Assembly: GCF_024721975.1 (NCBI RefSeq) | Contig: NZ_JANQBB010000007.1 | Span: 62,001 to 126,000 of the forward strand | Origin: Paenibacillus endoradicis | Lineage (GTDB): Bacteria; Bacillota; Bacilli; Paenibacillales; Paenibacillaceae | Direction of reading: 5' to 3' | DNA: 64,000 nucleotides | In this document: positions 1 through 8,622 of the stretch, piece by piece | How positions within the stretch are numbered: position 1 is the stretch's first letter | Layout: the number at the start of each line of letters is the position of its first letter | Translations under genes and position numbers: made by a program | Notes under the pieces: generated by a model | The model's input: only the letters and a program-made list of their open reading frames with translations | What the model was told of the DNA's origin: nothing | Database searches by the model: none

Positions 1-241
1 GTGAAAGTTCGGCTACAAAGCATCCTTTACCAGTTACTGTATAGATAAGACCAGATCTTTCAAGCTCTTCCCAAGCTTTTTTCACAGTGATAATGCTTAT
101 CCCAAGTTCTATAGCTGCTTGTCGTATTGGTGGTAAACTATAGCCAGATTCTAACTCACCCTTTAGAATTTGAGAGCTAATTTGTTCAAAAAGTTGCTGA
201 TAAATAGGTTTTTCAGATGTGTTGGAAAGTGCGATGTTCAT
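1..241 (-). CDS. GntR-family (YtrA-type) transcriptional regulator, 3' end outside window
   Basis: Reading leftward from an ATG at 241, the frame stays open to the window edge (about 80 codons) and begins MNIALSNTSEKPIYQQLFEQ. It shows the winged helix of GntR regulators: a first helix around IYQQLFEQISSQI, LPPIRQAA for the recognition region, and TGKGCFVAE in the wing. The start overlaps the stop of the upstream permease by one base (TAATG), so it is the third gene of the transporter operon. YtrA-type proteins are short GntR repressors that usually control a linked ABC transporter, and the dyad at 1767-1795 before the ATPase gene is the likely target. Placing the regulator last in the operon is less usual than first. 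The C-terminus cannot be seen. Confidence 0.88.
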   Translation of the reverse strand, partial: MNIALSNTSEKPIYQQLFEQISSQILKGELESGYSLPPIRQAAIELGISIITVKKAWEELERSGLIYTVTGKGCFVAELS

Positions 242-894
242 TATATTTCTACTTTCTTAAATTGTTTAATAGAAATATTATAAGCGATAATGGTAAATGT
301 TGCGAATAATGCAATCCCTGCGAGTAGAATAGATATTTGTAATGGAATGTTCTCAGCACCACTACCCTTGAAAAGGTCAAAAACTACTGAATTTTGTATT
401 CCCAACCATTCTGCCCCTCCAGCAAACAGTATAGCTGCTGCGATGGATGTGAACGCTGCTGCGCCATATTTATATGCTGTCTTGTAATACATAGAGAAAA
501 AGATAATGTTAAAGATCGCAAGCATGACAAAACATAGTCCCCAAAAACCTAAGGTTGGTTCAAAGAAAAAGTAGATCAAATTAGGATATAAGCGAGTGCT
601 TATCATACCGAAGATAACTGCAATAACGATATGCAATAATTCAAGAATGACAACGACACCTATTTTTGCTTTCACAATATTGTTTTTTGTAACAGGTAAC
701 ATCATCGTAAACATCAAATCATTTTGTGATTTGAACACCCCAAACATATTAGGCACTGTTATAAAACAAAAATATAAGATGACAAGAAAGTATAACCAAC
801 TCGGAATGAGCATTAAGGCTCCAGTCAAGAAGGGTAATGCATAAAAAAAAGGACTTACTCCGAGTTTTAATTCTTTCATTAGTAAGTTATACAT
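241..894 (-). CDS. ABC-2 type transporter permease
   Basis: A membrane protein of about 217 residues with roughly six hydrophobic segments, for example around FFYALPFLTGALMLI and FWGLCFVMLAIFNIIFF, and few charged residues between them. The frame is open further upstream, but the ATG at 894 is preferred: it has GGAGG six bases upstream and overlaps the ATPase stop by only 8 bases. An early motif (LMFTMMLPVTKNNIVKAK) is typical of YtrC/D- or BcrB-like permeases paired with short ATPases. It probably forms the transmembrane half of an exporter with the ATPase at 887-1741. The substrate cannot be read from sequence; peptide antibiotics or cell-envelope stress are usual for this type. Confidence 0.8.
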   Translation of the reverse strand: MYNLLMKELKLGVSPFFYALPFLTGALMLIPSWLYFLVILYFCFITVPNMFGVFKSQNDLMFTMMLPVTKNNIVKAKIGVVVILELLHIVIAVIFGMISTRLYPNLIYFFFEPTLGFWGLCFVMLAIFNIIFFSMYYKTAYKYGAAAFTSIAAAILFAGGAEWLGIQNSVVFDLFKGSGAENIPLQISILLAGIALFATFTIIAYNISIKQFKKVEI

Positions 895-1741
895 ACATAT
901 CCTCCTTCTTTGATACATAGATCATAATGTCTTCGAGATTAGGCAAAGTTGATTTAATATCGGAAGAAGTATCGAAATCTTTAGTATGAATCAATCCTGT
1001 AAAGCCAAATGAATTTGTTTTGTAGGATATTAACTGGTCTTTAACTTCAGAAAGTTGACTTTCTTTACCGTTTATCAAGCGGTACGAGTTAATGAAGTCT
1101 TCTTTTTCGCAGCTATTGATAATTTGTCCTTTGTGTATAAAAGTTATATAATCAGCACATTTTTCTAAATCTGAAGTGATATGAGTTGAAAAGAGAATGC
1201 TAATTTCCCCTGGTTCTACTAACTCCTGGAAAATGGTTAATAGTTCCCCTCTTGCAACTGGATCTAGTCCACTAGTTGGTTCATCTAAAATGAGAATTTT
1301 CGCTCCGTGGGATAAAGCAAGAGCCAAACTATACTTTACTTTCATACCAGTCGATAACTGGACTATTTTTTTATTTTCATCCAAATGGAATCTTTTTAAA
1401 TAACTGTAATAGGTTTCATCATCCCAATTCTCATAAAATCTCTTAATTACATTAGTTAATGTTTTAATTTTGCTGCGAGTATAAAAATCAATCCCGCCGA
1501 ATGAGAAACCAATCTCTTGCTTCAACTCAATCTCATGCTTTATGGCATCCTTGCCTAAGATGCTAATTTCTCCACTATCGATTTGAATGATATTCAGGAT
1601 TGATTTAATCGTTGTTGTTTTTCCCGCACCATTGGCTCCGATAAAACCCATAATATAGCCCATTTCTAATTGCAAAGATATATCTTTCAATTGAAAATTA
1701 TCATATTTCTTATTCAGGTGCTTAATATCTAACGCTAGCAT
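887..1741 (-). CDS. ABC transporter ATP-binding protein (YtrB/BcrA-like)
   Basis: 284-residue nucleotide-binding subunit. Walker A is GANGAGKTT near residue 36, the signature is LSTGM near residue 129, and Walker B with the D-loop is ILILDEPTSGLDP. The H-loop histidine lies in STHI. After the core there is a C-terminal extension of about 70 residues, as in BcrA/YtrB-like exporters. AAGGAGG precedes the ATG. First gene of a leftward operon with permease and GntR regulator, driven by the promoter at 1791-1819. It powers the permease encoded next; the transported compound is unknown. Confidence 0.92.
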   Translation of the reverse strand: MLALDIKHLNKKYDNFQLKDISLQLEMGYIMGFIGANGAGKTTTIKSILNIIQIDSGEISILGKDAIKHEIELKQEIGFSFGGIDFYTRSKIKTLTNVIKRFYENWDDETYYSYLKRFHLDENKKIVQLSTGMKVKYSLALALSHGAKILILDEPTSGLDPVARGELLTIFQELVEPGEISILFSTHITSDLEKCADYITFIHKGQIINSCEKEDFINSYRLINGKESQLSEVKDQLISYKTNSFGFTGLIHTKDFDTSSDIKSTLPNLEDIMIYVSKKEDMYV

Positions 1742-1766
1742 ATAACAACCTCCTTGTTAACTGTGT

Positions 1767-1819
1767 ATATTGTGTATACCGTGCATACACAATATATCAC
1801 CCTATAATAACGATGTCAA
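1767..1819 (-). promoter_or_regulatory. Promoter and GntR-type operator of the ABC operon
   Basis: On the minus strand TTGACA (1819-1814), a 17-base spacer and TATATT (1796-1791) form a near-consensus sigma-A promoter. A 29-base inverted repeat at 1767-1795 (arms ATATTGTGTAT, centre 1781, 12 of 14 pairs matching) starts at the -10 box and covers the start of transcription. That is a classic repressor position, and the GntR protein encoded at the end of the operon is the natural candidate. Confidence 0.8.
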
Positions 1820-1874
1820 CAATTGAATAAAAATCCATTTTTACGAAGTTGAATGATTAGTTGCATCCTCGTGG

Positions 1875-1906
1875 AAAAACACCATCCACATGTGGATGGT
1901 GTTTTT
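1875..1906. terminator. Bidirectional rho-independent terminator
   Basis: Perfect 32-base palindrome with 16-base arms, ending in T-runs on both strands. It lies between the LysR gene (reading leftward into it) and the ABC promoter, so it mainly ends the LysR transcript. Confidence 0.85.
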
Positions 1907-2014
1907 GTGTTGTTTATAAAGATGACATCGTTGTTAATTACTAACTGAAATGATGATAGTAATTCTATTATTAGAGTGGAATGAAGTGATGTTGAATCGA
2001 GTATTAGAAGTGAA

Positions 2015-2932
2015 TTAGACCATGCTACTATGTTTGATCAAGATTTGATTAATTCCCTCGATATAAAGTTTTGCTTCGCTTGATAGTTTATAATCATTCT
2101 TTCTCACCCAGCCAAATCTGAAAGAGGAATCATAGAAATTGTCTAAACTGTAAGCTTTCATTTTACTTCTTGAGAATTCAGAGTTAAACAAGGTAGATAT
2201 ATCATGTCCAAGCGTAATGGCACCAAACTCGAACACAGCATTAGATATTATATCTACATTCGTTGTTTTTAAGAAAATATCTACCGGTCCGTATTTTCTT
2301 TGGAAATTGGCAATGAAATCTTCTACATATTCATCTTTGTATAACACAAACGTTTGCTTCTTCAAAAAATCTGCAGTAATTTCATTTCCGCTGCCAGGTA
2401 TCTCTAATTGCTTTGATGTGAAGATCAAAAGTTCCCCATTTATAATGGGTGTAAAGCTAAGTTCGCTCAATGAATCAATGCTGGCTTTATTTATCGCTAT
2501 AAATCCAATATCTGCGATATCATTTTTAATATCCCTTATTATTTTTGTGCTCGATTTCTCGTTTACCTCTATATTTAGACTTGTTTTCTTATTTTTGAAT
2601 GAAAAGTATGTATCAATTAATGGAACGGTCAAACCCGGAATTGCTGTTATACGTAGCAAATCGTCTTTGTTATTATTTTGTTTGTATGCTTCCTCTTTGA
2701 TCTGGTAAATGGCATCTAAAGCATGAAGCGCTTTTTCAACGATTTTATCACCCTCTTTAGTTGTCACAGCTCCTGTTCTCGTGCGCTCAAATATTTTCAT
2801 ATTTAGTTCAGATTCTAATCGTGTTATCGCTTGGCTCAATGCGGATTGGCTAATATTTAAAGTCTTAGAAGCTTCAGCTAATGATTTTCTATTTGCCACT
2901 TCCACGATATAGGTTAGTTGTTCAATGTTCAT
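2015..2932 (-). CDS. LysR-family transcriptional regulator
   Basis: 305 residues. The N-terminal winged helix-turn-helix is clear: MNIEQLTYIVEVANRKSLAE, then ASKTLNISQSALSQAITRLE, and the wing FERTRTGAVTTKEG. The rest (about 90-300) is the two-lobed effector-binding domain of LysR proteins. AAGGTG stands about 7 bases before the ATG. The gene is divergent from a butanediol-type dehydrogenase and an SDR and shares a 108-base control region containing a perfect dyad, the normal arrangement for a LysR activator of the neighbouring pathway. The inducer is unknown; AlsR-like control of acetoin/butanediol metabolism is an inference from the neighbours only. Confidence 0.9.
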   Translation of the reverse strand: MNIEQLTYIVEVANRKSLAEASKTLNISQSALSQAITRLESELNMKIFERTRTGAVTTKEGDKIVEKALHALDAIYQIKEEAYKQNNNKDDLLRITAIPGLTVPLIDTYFSFKNKKTSLNIEVNEKSSTKIIRDIKNDIADIGFIAINKASIDSLSELSFTPIINGELLIFTSKQLEIPGSGNEITADFLKKQTFVLYKDEYVEDFIANFQRKYGPVDIFLKTTNVDIISNAVFEFGAITLGHDISTLFNSEFSRSKMKAYSLDNFYDSSFRFGWVRKNDYKLSSEAKLYIEGINQILIKHSSMV

Positions 2933-2949
2933 CTCATCACACCTTAAGT

Positions 2950-3008
2950 AAAAGTTAATACATCTTAAATTATATTAACTTTTATTTATAATTACAAACT
3001 TTTATACT
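2950..3008. promoter_or_regulatory. Divergent LysR control region with inverted repeat and -10 box
   Basis: The arms AAAAGTTAATA (2950-2960) and TATTAACTTTT (2973-2983) form a perfect 11-base inverted repeat with a 12-base spacer. The right arm ends where the poor -35 region for the dehydrogenase should lie. A -10 candidate TATACT sits at 3003-3008, about 33 bases before the ATG. A strong dyad next to a weak -35 is typical of LysR activation. Confidence 0.65.
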
Positions 3009-3040
3009 AATATTGTAAATATAAATTAGGAGTTGATTAC

Positions 3041-4084
3041 ATGCGGGCAGCAGTATTGCACAATAGTAAAGATATTCGGGTAGAACAGGTGGAAGAACCA
3101 CAAGTTTCATCAGGTCAAATAAAGGTTAAAGTAGAATGGGCGGGGATTTGCGGAAGTGATCTTCATATCTACTTACACGGCTTATCTATGGAAGCGCATC
3201 CATTAACTGGTCAAAAGCCGCCGCTTACATTAGGTCACGAATTTTCGGGGAAGATTGTAGAGGTTGGTGAAAATGTGACTAGCCATCACATTGGGGAAAG
3301 AGTAGCCATTGAACCTTTAATCTATTGCGGAGAATGCTACGCATGCAAGCGAGGTTATTACAATCAATGCAATAAAGTGGGCTTTATCGGAATCAATCGT
3401 GATGGCGGCTTTGCCGAGCATGTCATCGTTGAGGATAATATGGTTCATACGATTCCTGACCAAGTGTCTTTTGAAGAAGGCGCTTTGGTTGAACCAACTG
3501 CTGTTTCGTTGTATGCAGTAAGAGAGAGTAGACTTAAAGCAGGGGATTCGGTAGCTATCTTTGGAGCAGGGCCAATCGGCTTGTTGACATTATTGTGTGC
3601 AAAAGCAGCGGGTGCTACACAAATCATTGTCATCGATTTGTCTGTTGAACGTTTGAACAAAGCAAAGGAATTAGGTGCTACCACTGTTATTGAAGGAAAT
3701 CGTGACGATATTGTCGCAACTATACATCAATTGACTCATGGCGGAGTTAGCGTAGCATACGAATGTGCTGGCGTACAGCCAACGATGACAAATGCTATTG
3801 CATCTGTGAAACAAGGCGGGCAAGTTATGGCCATAGCGAACTTTGCCAAGCCGGTAAGTATTGACATGGGGCTATTAATGTTTAATGCGTCTGAGATAAC
3901 ATCTAGATTGGCTTATCGGCATATTTTCCCGGAAGTTATTGAAATGATTGCTACGGGAAGACTTGATGTAAAACAAGTCATTACGAAGAAAATCGATCTG
4001 GATAATATTGTTGAGGAAGGTTTTAATGAGCTAATTAACGATATTAAACAAGCTAAAATTTTAGTCAGACCGTCCGTTCAGTAG
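3041..4084 (+). CDS. bdhA: Zinc-dependent 2,3-butanediol-type dehydrogenase (MDR family)
   Basis: 347 residues, full length for medium-chain zinc dehydrogenases. Catalytic zinc ligands are C37 (GICGSDLH), H66-E67 (GHEF) and E150 (VEPTAVSLYAV). Structural zinc cysteines are C95, C98, C101 and C109. The NAD-binding Rossmann motif GAGPIGL is at 174-180. The spacing and the EPTAVSLYAV segment match (R,R)-2,3-butanediol dehydrogenase/acetoin reductase, although other sec-alcohol or polyol dehydrogenases share the fold. TTAGGAG precedes the ATG. It is followed 48 bases later by an SDR and is divergent from a LysR gene; the pair likely interconverts an alcohol and a ketone or diketone. Substrate assignment is moderate. 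Confidence 0.8.
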   Translation: MRAAVLHNSKDIRVEQVEEPQVSSGQIKVKVEWAGICGSDLHIYLHGLSMEAHPLTGQKPPLTLGHEFSGKIVEVGENVTSHHIGERVAIEPLIYCGECYACKRGYYNQCNKVGFIGINRDGGFAEHVIVEDNMVHTIPDQVSFEEGALVEPTAVSLYAVRESRLKAGDSVAIFGAGPIGLLTLLCAKAAGATQIIVIDLSVERLNKAKELGATTVIEGNRDDIVATIHQLTHGGVSVAYECAGVQPTMTNAIASVKQGGQVMAIANFAKPVSIDMGLLMFNASEITSRLAYRHIFPEVIEMIATGRLDVKQVITKKIDLDNIVEEGFNELINDIKQAKILVRPSVQ

Positions 4085-4132
4085 AGCTTTCGCAATGAAA
4101 AGTATCAATAATCTGATTTGAGAGGGAGATGG

Positions 4133-4906
4133 ATGATGAGCAATTTAACTGGAAAAGCGGCTATTGTCACTGGAGGGGCGTCAGGAATTGGCTATGCGAT
4201 TGTTCAGCGTTTATTGGCGGCTGGAGTTAAAGTCGCAGTCGCTGATTTGAATAAAGACAAGCTTGCAGAATTGGAGGAAGCTCATAAAGGAAACTTAATC
4301 GGTTGCGTTACCAATGTGACTAAAGAATCCGATATTGAGGTTCTTGTTCAACAGACGGTTGATAATTTCGGTCGACTTGATTTTGCTTTCAATGTTGCAG
4401 GTGCATCTAAAGCGGGTGCTATCGTCGATCAAAGCGAAGAGGACTGGGATTTCACTGTTGATTTATGTTTGAAGGGTGTATTTCTATCGGTGAAACATGA
4501 AGCGAAATATATGAAGGATCATGGTGGAGGGGCAATTGTAAACGTTGCTTCATTAAACGCCCATGTTCCAATGTTTTATGGTGCAGCATACTCTTCTGCA
4601 AAAGCAGGAGTGGAAATGCTAACGAAAAATGCCGCTCTAGAGCTGTCGCAATTTAACATTCGCGTAAATGCCATTTTACCAGGATTGGTTGCGACTCCTC
4701 TTACAAACGGGTTGACAAGTGTTGATGTTATTAATCAAGCCTACATGGAACGAATTCCAATGAAACGTGCTGCAGAACCAGATGAAATGGCTGGTCCAGC
4801 TCTATTTCTAGTAAGTGATGATGCTACTTATGTTAATGGAGCAAGCTTACTTGTAGACGGAGCATGGGCTGTAACGGGCTATCCTGATTTGAGCAAGTTT
4901 ATATAA
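4133..4906 (+). CDS. Short-chain dehydrogenase/reductase (SDR, classical)
   Basis: About 257 residues. The cofactor motif TGGASGIG is at 13-20, an NAG-like motif appears as NVAG near 87-90, and the catalytic residues are S140, Y153 and K157 (YSSAK). D38 after the second strand (VAVADLN) favours NAD(H) over NADP(H). The frame is open from a TTG at 4118, but AGAGGGAG directly before the tandem ATGs at 4133/4136 sets the start there. Probably cotranscribed with the butanediol-type dehydrogenase. A diacetyl/acetoin or related reductase fits the context, but SDR substrates cannot be read from sequence. Confidence 0.85.
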   Translation: MMSNLTGKAAIVTGGASGIGYAIVQRLLAAGVKVAVADLNKDKLAELEEAHKGNLIGCVTNVTKESDIEVLVQQTVDNFGRLDFAFNVAGASKAGAIVDQSEEDWDFTVDLCLKGVFLSVKHEAKYMKDHGGGAIVNVASLNAHVPMFYGAAYSSAKAGVEMLTKNAALELSQFNIRVNAILPGLVATPLTNGLTSVDVINQAYMERIPMKRAAEPDEMAGPALFLVSDDATYVNGASLLVDGAWAVTGYPDLSKFI

Positions 4907-4926
4907 AAGTATACACTTCCCTTTTA

Positions 4927-4957
4927 AAACATCATCCGCATGAGGATGGTGTTTTTT
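4927..4957 (+). terminator. Rho-independent terminator after the SDR gene
   Basis: Stem ACATCATCC / GGATGGTGT with a six-base loop followed by six T. In the rest of the roughly 330-base gap before ald I see no gene, riboswitch or clear promoter. Confidence 0.8.
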
Positions 4958-5234
4958 GTTATAAAGCTTGCACCGATTCCTTGGTCTAACAATGTCACTG
5001 GGTAAAGAGCACATAGAGCATCGATGAATAGGCATTTAATCAGAAAAAAGCTACCCGTATGAAGAAGTGTGACGCTGCAGATAATAATCCTAGTGAAAAG
5101 GATATTCTAAAAAACAATTTGTAATTAATATTGTTTATTGTTAACAGTCATGGTTTGTATCAATTTTTAAAATTAATGATGGGGATCTTATTACTATATT
5201 GCATTATATAAAAATAAATAGGAGTGTGTCGATC

Positions 5235-6371
5235 ATGATTATTGGTGTGCCAAAAGAAGTTAAGAATAATGAAAATCGAGTAGCAATTACACCAGCAGGT
5301 GTTATTTCATTCGTTAATGCTGGACATGAGGTATGGATTGAGAATGGTGCAGGATTAGGCAGTGGGATTACGAATGAAGCATACAGTCAAGCTGGAGCAA
5401 AAATTGTTGCTTCCGCAAGTGAAGCTTGGTCTGCAGATATGGTTATGAAAGTAAAAGAGCCGCAACGAGAAGAGTTTTCATACTTCCGTGAGAATCTAAT
5501 ATTATTCACGTATTTGCATCTTGCAGCAGAGCCTGCTTTAACACATATGCTTATCGAGAAAAAAGTGACCGCGATTGCTTATGAAACGATTCAATTAGAC
5601 AATGGTGCTCTGCCTTTATTAATACCGATGAGTGAAGTTGCAGGGCGGATGTCTGTTCAAGTGGGGGTACATTGTTTAGAAAAGTTCCAAGGAGGAAAAG
5701 GGATTTTAATTAGTGGTGTACCAGGCGTGAAGGCAGCCAACGTCGTTATTATTGGCGGTGGGGTTGTAGGAATGAATGCTGCAAAAATGGCAGTTGGACT
5801 TGGCGCTAAAGTAACGATTCTTGATGTTAACCCCGAGCGACTTAGACAACTAGATGATATGTTTGAGGGACGTGTACAAACATTAATCTCTAATCGTTTC
5901 CATATTACTGAAGAAGTAAAAAAGGCAGATTTACTAATCGGAGCAGTATTAATTCCTGGTGCTAGAGCACCTCAGCTTGTAACGGAAAGTATGATCAAGG
6001 ACATGGAAGCGGGCTCTGTTGTCGTTGATGTTGCGATTGATCAAGGTGGTTCAATTGAAACGATAGATCATATCACGACGCATGATCAGCCTACTTATGT
6101 AAAGCATGGCGTTGTTCATTATGCTGTTGCTAATATGCCTGGTGCGGTTGCAAGAACGTCCACATATGCTTTGTCAAATGTAACAAACCCATATGGTGTC
6201 TATATTGCTAACCAAGGCTTCACTCAAGCAGTATTGAATAATGCGGCTATCGCGAAAGGGGTAAATACGTATAGAGGTGAAATTACATTCAAAGCTGTTG
6301 CTCAATCATTAGATCTATCTTATACGGCAATTGATGAATTAGTTTCACGCACATCCGTAACGGTATCCTAA
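5235..6371 (+). CDS. ald: Alanine dehydrogenase
   Basis: 378 residues from the ATG at 5235, which has AGGAGTG upstream and matches the conserved family start [10 protein letters not shown]; the frame opens 36 bases earlier but without support. Substrate-binding residues are visible: R15, the lysine of MKVKEP near 74, and H95 in YLHLAAEP. The NAD-binding fold begins at [14 protein letters not shown]. It catalyses the reversible NAD-dependent deamination of L-alanine to pyruvate and ammonium, usually for alanine use and sporulation in bacilli. It stands alone, closed by a strong terminator at 6431. Confidence 0.96.
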   Translation: MIIGVPKEVKNNENRVAITPAGVISFVNAGHEVWIENGAGLGSGITNEAYSQAGAKIVASASEAWSADMVMKVKEPQREEFSYFRENLILFTYLHLAAEPALTHMLIEKKVTAIAYETIQLDNGALPLLIPMSEVAGRMSVQVGVHCLEKFQGGKGILISGVPGVKAANVVIIGGGVVGMNAAKMAVGLGAKVTILDVNPERLRQLDDMFEGRVQTLISNRFHITEEVKKADLLIGAVLIPGARAPQLVTESMIKDMEAGSVVVDVAIDQGGSIETIDHITTHDQPTYVKHGVVHYAVANMPGAVARTSTYALSNVTNPYGVYIANQGFTQAVLNNAAIAKGVNTYRGEITFKAVAQSLDLSYTAIDELVSRTSVTVS

Positions 6372-6394
6372 TATAACGAGAGGAGAGGATTTCA

Positions 6395-6526
6395 TTGGAA
6401 ACTACAACAGTAAAACTCTTTAGGAAAGTTAAAAATGAGAACATCTGTATTTTAGGATGTTCTCATTTTTTTGCTTCAAGCATTTTCATGATAGAATACA
6501 TTGCTAAGTCCTTTAAATACATTTGA
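6395..6526 (+). other. Short ORF with a good ribosome site, probably a gene remnant
   Basis: AGAGGAGAGG lies 6-7 bases before a TTG that opens a 43-codon frame starting METTTVKLF. The frame runs straight through the ald terminator, so it is unlikely to be translated in full. I do not recognise the product. The simplest reading is that a second gene once followed ald and was deleted, leaving its ribosome site. Confidence 0.25.
6431..6472 (+). terminator. Rho-independent terminator after ald
   Basis: Perfect 15-base stem (6431-6445 with 6456-6470), core AATGAGAACATC, followed by a T-run. Confidence 0.88.
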
Positions 6527-6592
6527 ATAGAAGATAGCATCCACGCAGGTACTTATCCTTTATGTACTATAGAAAATTATGCAGAAAAGTCA

Positions 6593-6982
6593 TTAAATTT
6601 CTTTTATTCCTCTTTGTTCAAATACATTCATTACTTGTCCCATAGCACTGCACGCTTTTGGAAAGCCAACATAAGCAGCACAATGGATAACGAGTTCAAC
6701 AATTTCTTTTGGACTCATCCCCACATTGAGCGCGGCATTAATATGAAAACCCATTTGCTCAAAAGCACCCTGTGAAATCAACGCTGTCAGAGTGATGGTT
6801 TCTCTTTGTTTAAAGTCTAATATTTCTCTGGAATATATTTCTCCGAAACCAAATGAAACTAGAAAATCTGCAAAATCTGGATAGAATTTTTGGAATGATT
6901 CTATCGCTTGCAAACCTTGTGCTCCAACCATTTCATTTAGAACTTCAATTCCCTTGTTATAATTATCTGAATCTCTACTCAT
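6593..6982 (-). CDS. Carboxymuconolactone decarboxylase (CMD/AhpD-like) family protein
   Basis: 129 residues, the usual length of single-domain CMD proteins. The conserved region is visible as LDFKQRETITLTALISQG near 60, HINAALNVGMSPKEIVELVIHC near 85-105, and YVGFPKA near 110. There is no CxxC pair, so an AhpD-like peroxidase role is unlikely; it is closer to PcaC-type proteins. It follows the thiamine-enzyme gene after a 2-base gap, with its ribosome site GAAGGGG inside that gene's end, so the two are translationally linked. Function in this operon is unknown; a decarboxylation or isomerisation step on the product of the thiamine enzyme is a guess. Confidence 0.8.
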   Translation of the reverse strand: MSRDSDNYNKGIEVLNEMVGAQGLQAIESFQKFYPDFADFLVSFGFGEIYSREILDFKQRETITLTALISQGAFEQMGFHINAALNVGMSPKEIVELVIHCAAYVGFPKACSAMGQVMNVFEQRGIKEI

Positions 6983-6984
6983 AT

Positions 6985-8622
6985 TTATCCCCTTCTCGTA
7001 GTTGGTGGAATTTCTAATGGATCAATTATAGCTTCAATAACAACCGTTGTATTGGCAAGCTTAGCTTTTTCTAACGCATCTTCTAACTCCTTAGCATCGA
7101 AACATTTGAAAGAGAGAGCTCCCATGGATTCTGCAAACTTTTGAACATCTAACATCGTTTTATAAACAGTTCCCACAGCTTTTCCTAAGTGCAAAGTCAT
7201 TCCTGTATCAACCATATCGATTTTGCCATTATTGAAAACGACAAAAATGACATTAGCACCGTAGTTTACAGCAGTGGAAATCTCAGTTCCATGCATAAAT
7301 GTGCATCCGTCCCCGGTTAAGCAAACAATCTTAGCTTTGGGATTTGAAAGCTTGGCTCCAATAGAATATCCTATAGCATGGCCCATCGTACCGAACACAT
7401 CATCAAAATAAAAAGTTCCGGGCATCTTAACATCGTAATATTTTATACCATAAAAAGTATGACTCCCATCATCGCCAAAAATGATAGTATCATCATCTAA
7501 AGTTGCGCTCATCACTTTAACAGCTTCAACTGCAGACATTGGAGATTTAATTTCCTTGCATGGTTCCTCTATTTTATAATCATAAATATTAAAGGGCATT
7601 TTAATAATTTCATTATAATTAAGTTGTTCAAATAGCGTATTTAGATTTGTTTTAATATCGCCAATAATAGGTAATGTTTCTACCTGAATAGTTTTACCTA
7701 TGAAAGTTTGGTCAAAATCAAAATGAATTACGCTTTTTGGAAAATTGGATGGTTTTAGGCCGGCAACGGACATATCTGAAAGTTTAGTTCCGATGACGAT
7801 CATCAAATCTAAACCACATTCAACGTATGTACTAGATTCCTCAGTCCCTCCAAGACCGTAAGCCCCCAATGACAAATGGTGATTACTCTCAAATACGCCC
7901 TTACCTCCTGGCGTGGTCATGACTGGAATATTGAAAATCTCGGCTAACATTTTCACTTCTCGATACGCTCTGCTCGAATGTACGCCTTTGCCTAGAAAGA
8001 TAACTTTTTTACCAGGACGGTTTATTAAATCCGAACACTTAGCTAAGTTTGGAGCAACAGGATATATAACCTCCGGTAAATCAATCTCAAATTCAGCAAT
8101 ACTTTCAGCTAAAACGTCTGCGGCTATGGATAGATGAACAGGGCCTTTAACTCCTGAGTAGGCTTTTTCAATGGCATGCTGAAAATAAGACTTAAAAGTA
8201 TCTGCTCTTTCCACTCTAGCACTAAACTTTGTGACAGGTTCAAACATTTTAACGAGATCTGTTCCAAAAATAGTTGAGTCTTGGCCTAACGCTTTGCCTG
8301 AATCTTTGGTAGAAGGTTGTCCAGTAATAAATAAAACAGGAAGATGAGATGCTTTAGCTTGACCAGCAGATGTTAAAAGATTAGTACCACCTGGACCCGA
8401 TGTTCCAATAGCCACAGCCAATTTATTATTCATTAATGCATAACCAGCAGCCTCGAATCCTGCACCCGACTCATGTTTGGATAATACAAACTCAATGCCG
8501 TTATTATATAAATCAAGAATGAGTGGAGTGACTGGCTTACCAGGAATGCCAAATATGTGGTTGATCCCCCACTTTTTAAAATGGATTGCTAATATCTCAG
8601 AAATTTTTTTCATTATAACCAT
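6985..8622 (-). CDS. Thiamine-diphosphate enzyme of the acetolactate-synthase/decarboxylase superfamily
   Basis: 545 residues with the three-domain layout of this superfamily. The catalytic glutamate is E51 in SKHESGAGFEAAGYA. The middle domain lies around 190-330. The ThDP/Mg binding motif begins at GDG near residue 437 and ends in NN about 28 residues later. It resembles acetolactate-synthase large subunits and 2-oxoacid decarboxylases, but lacks features that would choose one. The start lies within the 3' end of the upstream signalling gene (26-base overlap from 8622; an internal ATG at 8613 is the alternative). Operon partners are an upstream GGDEF/EAL protein and a downstream CMD protein. 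Confidence 0.85.
   Translation of the reverse strand: MVIMKKISEILAIHFKKWGINHIFGIPGKPVTPLILDLYNNGIEFVLSKHESGAGFEAAGYALMNNKLAVAIGTSGPGGTNLLTSAGQAKASHLPVLFITGQPSTKDSGKALGQDSTIFGTDLVKMFEPVTKFSARVERADTFKSYFQHAIEKAYSGVKGPVHLSIAADVLAESIAEFEIDLPEVIYPVAPNLAKCSDLINRPGKKVIFLGKGVHSSRAYREVKMLAEIFNIPVMTTPGGKGVFESNHHLSLGAYGLGGTEESSTYVECGLDLMIVIGTKLSDMSVAGLKPSNFPKSVIHFDFDQTFIGKTIQVETLPIIGDIKTNLNTLFEQLNYNEIIKMPFNIYDYKIEEPCKEIKSPMSAVEAVKVMSATLDDDTIIFGDDGSHTFYGIKYYDVKMPGTFYFDDVFGTMGHAIGYSIGAKLSNPKAKIVCLTGDGCTFMHGTEISTAVNYGANVIFVVFNNGKIDMVDTGMTLHLGKAVGTVYKTMLDVQKFAESMGALSFKCFDAKELEDALEKAKLANTTVVIEAIIDPLEIPPTTRRG

Noticed and set aside
2217..2708. 163-codon plus-strand open frame opposite the LysR gene
   Set aside because: Antisense shadow with no ribosome site; the LysR protein on the other strand is clear.
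4958..5234. Possible riboswitch or small gene before ald
   Set aside because: No conserved motif, no ribosome site with an adequate frame.
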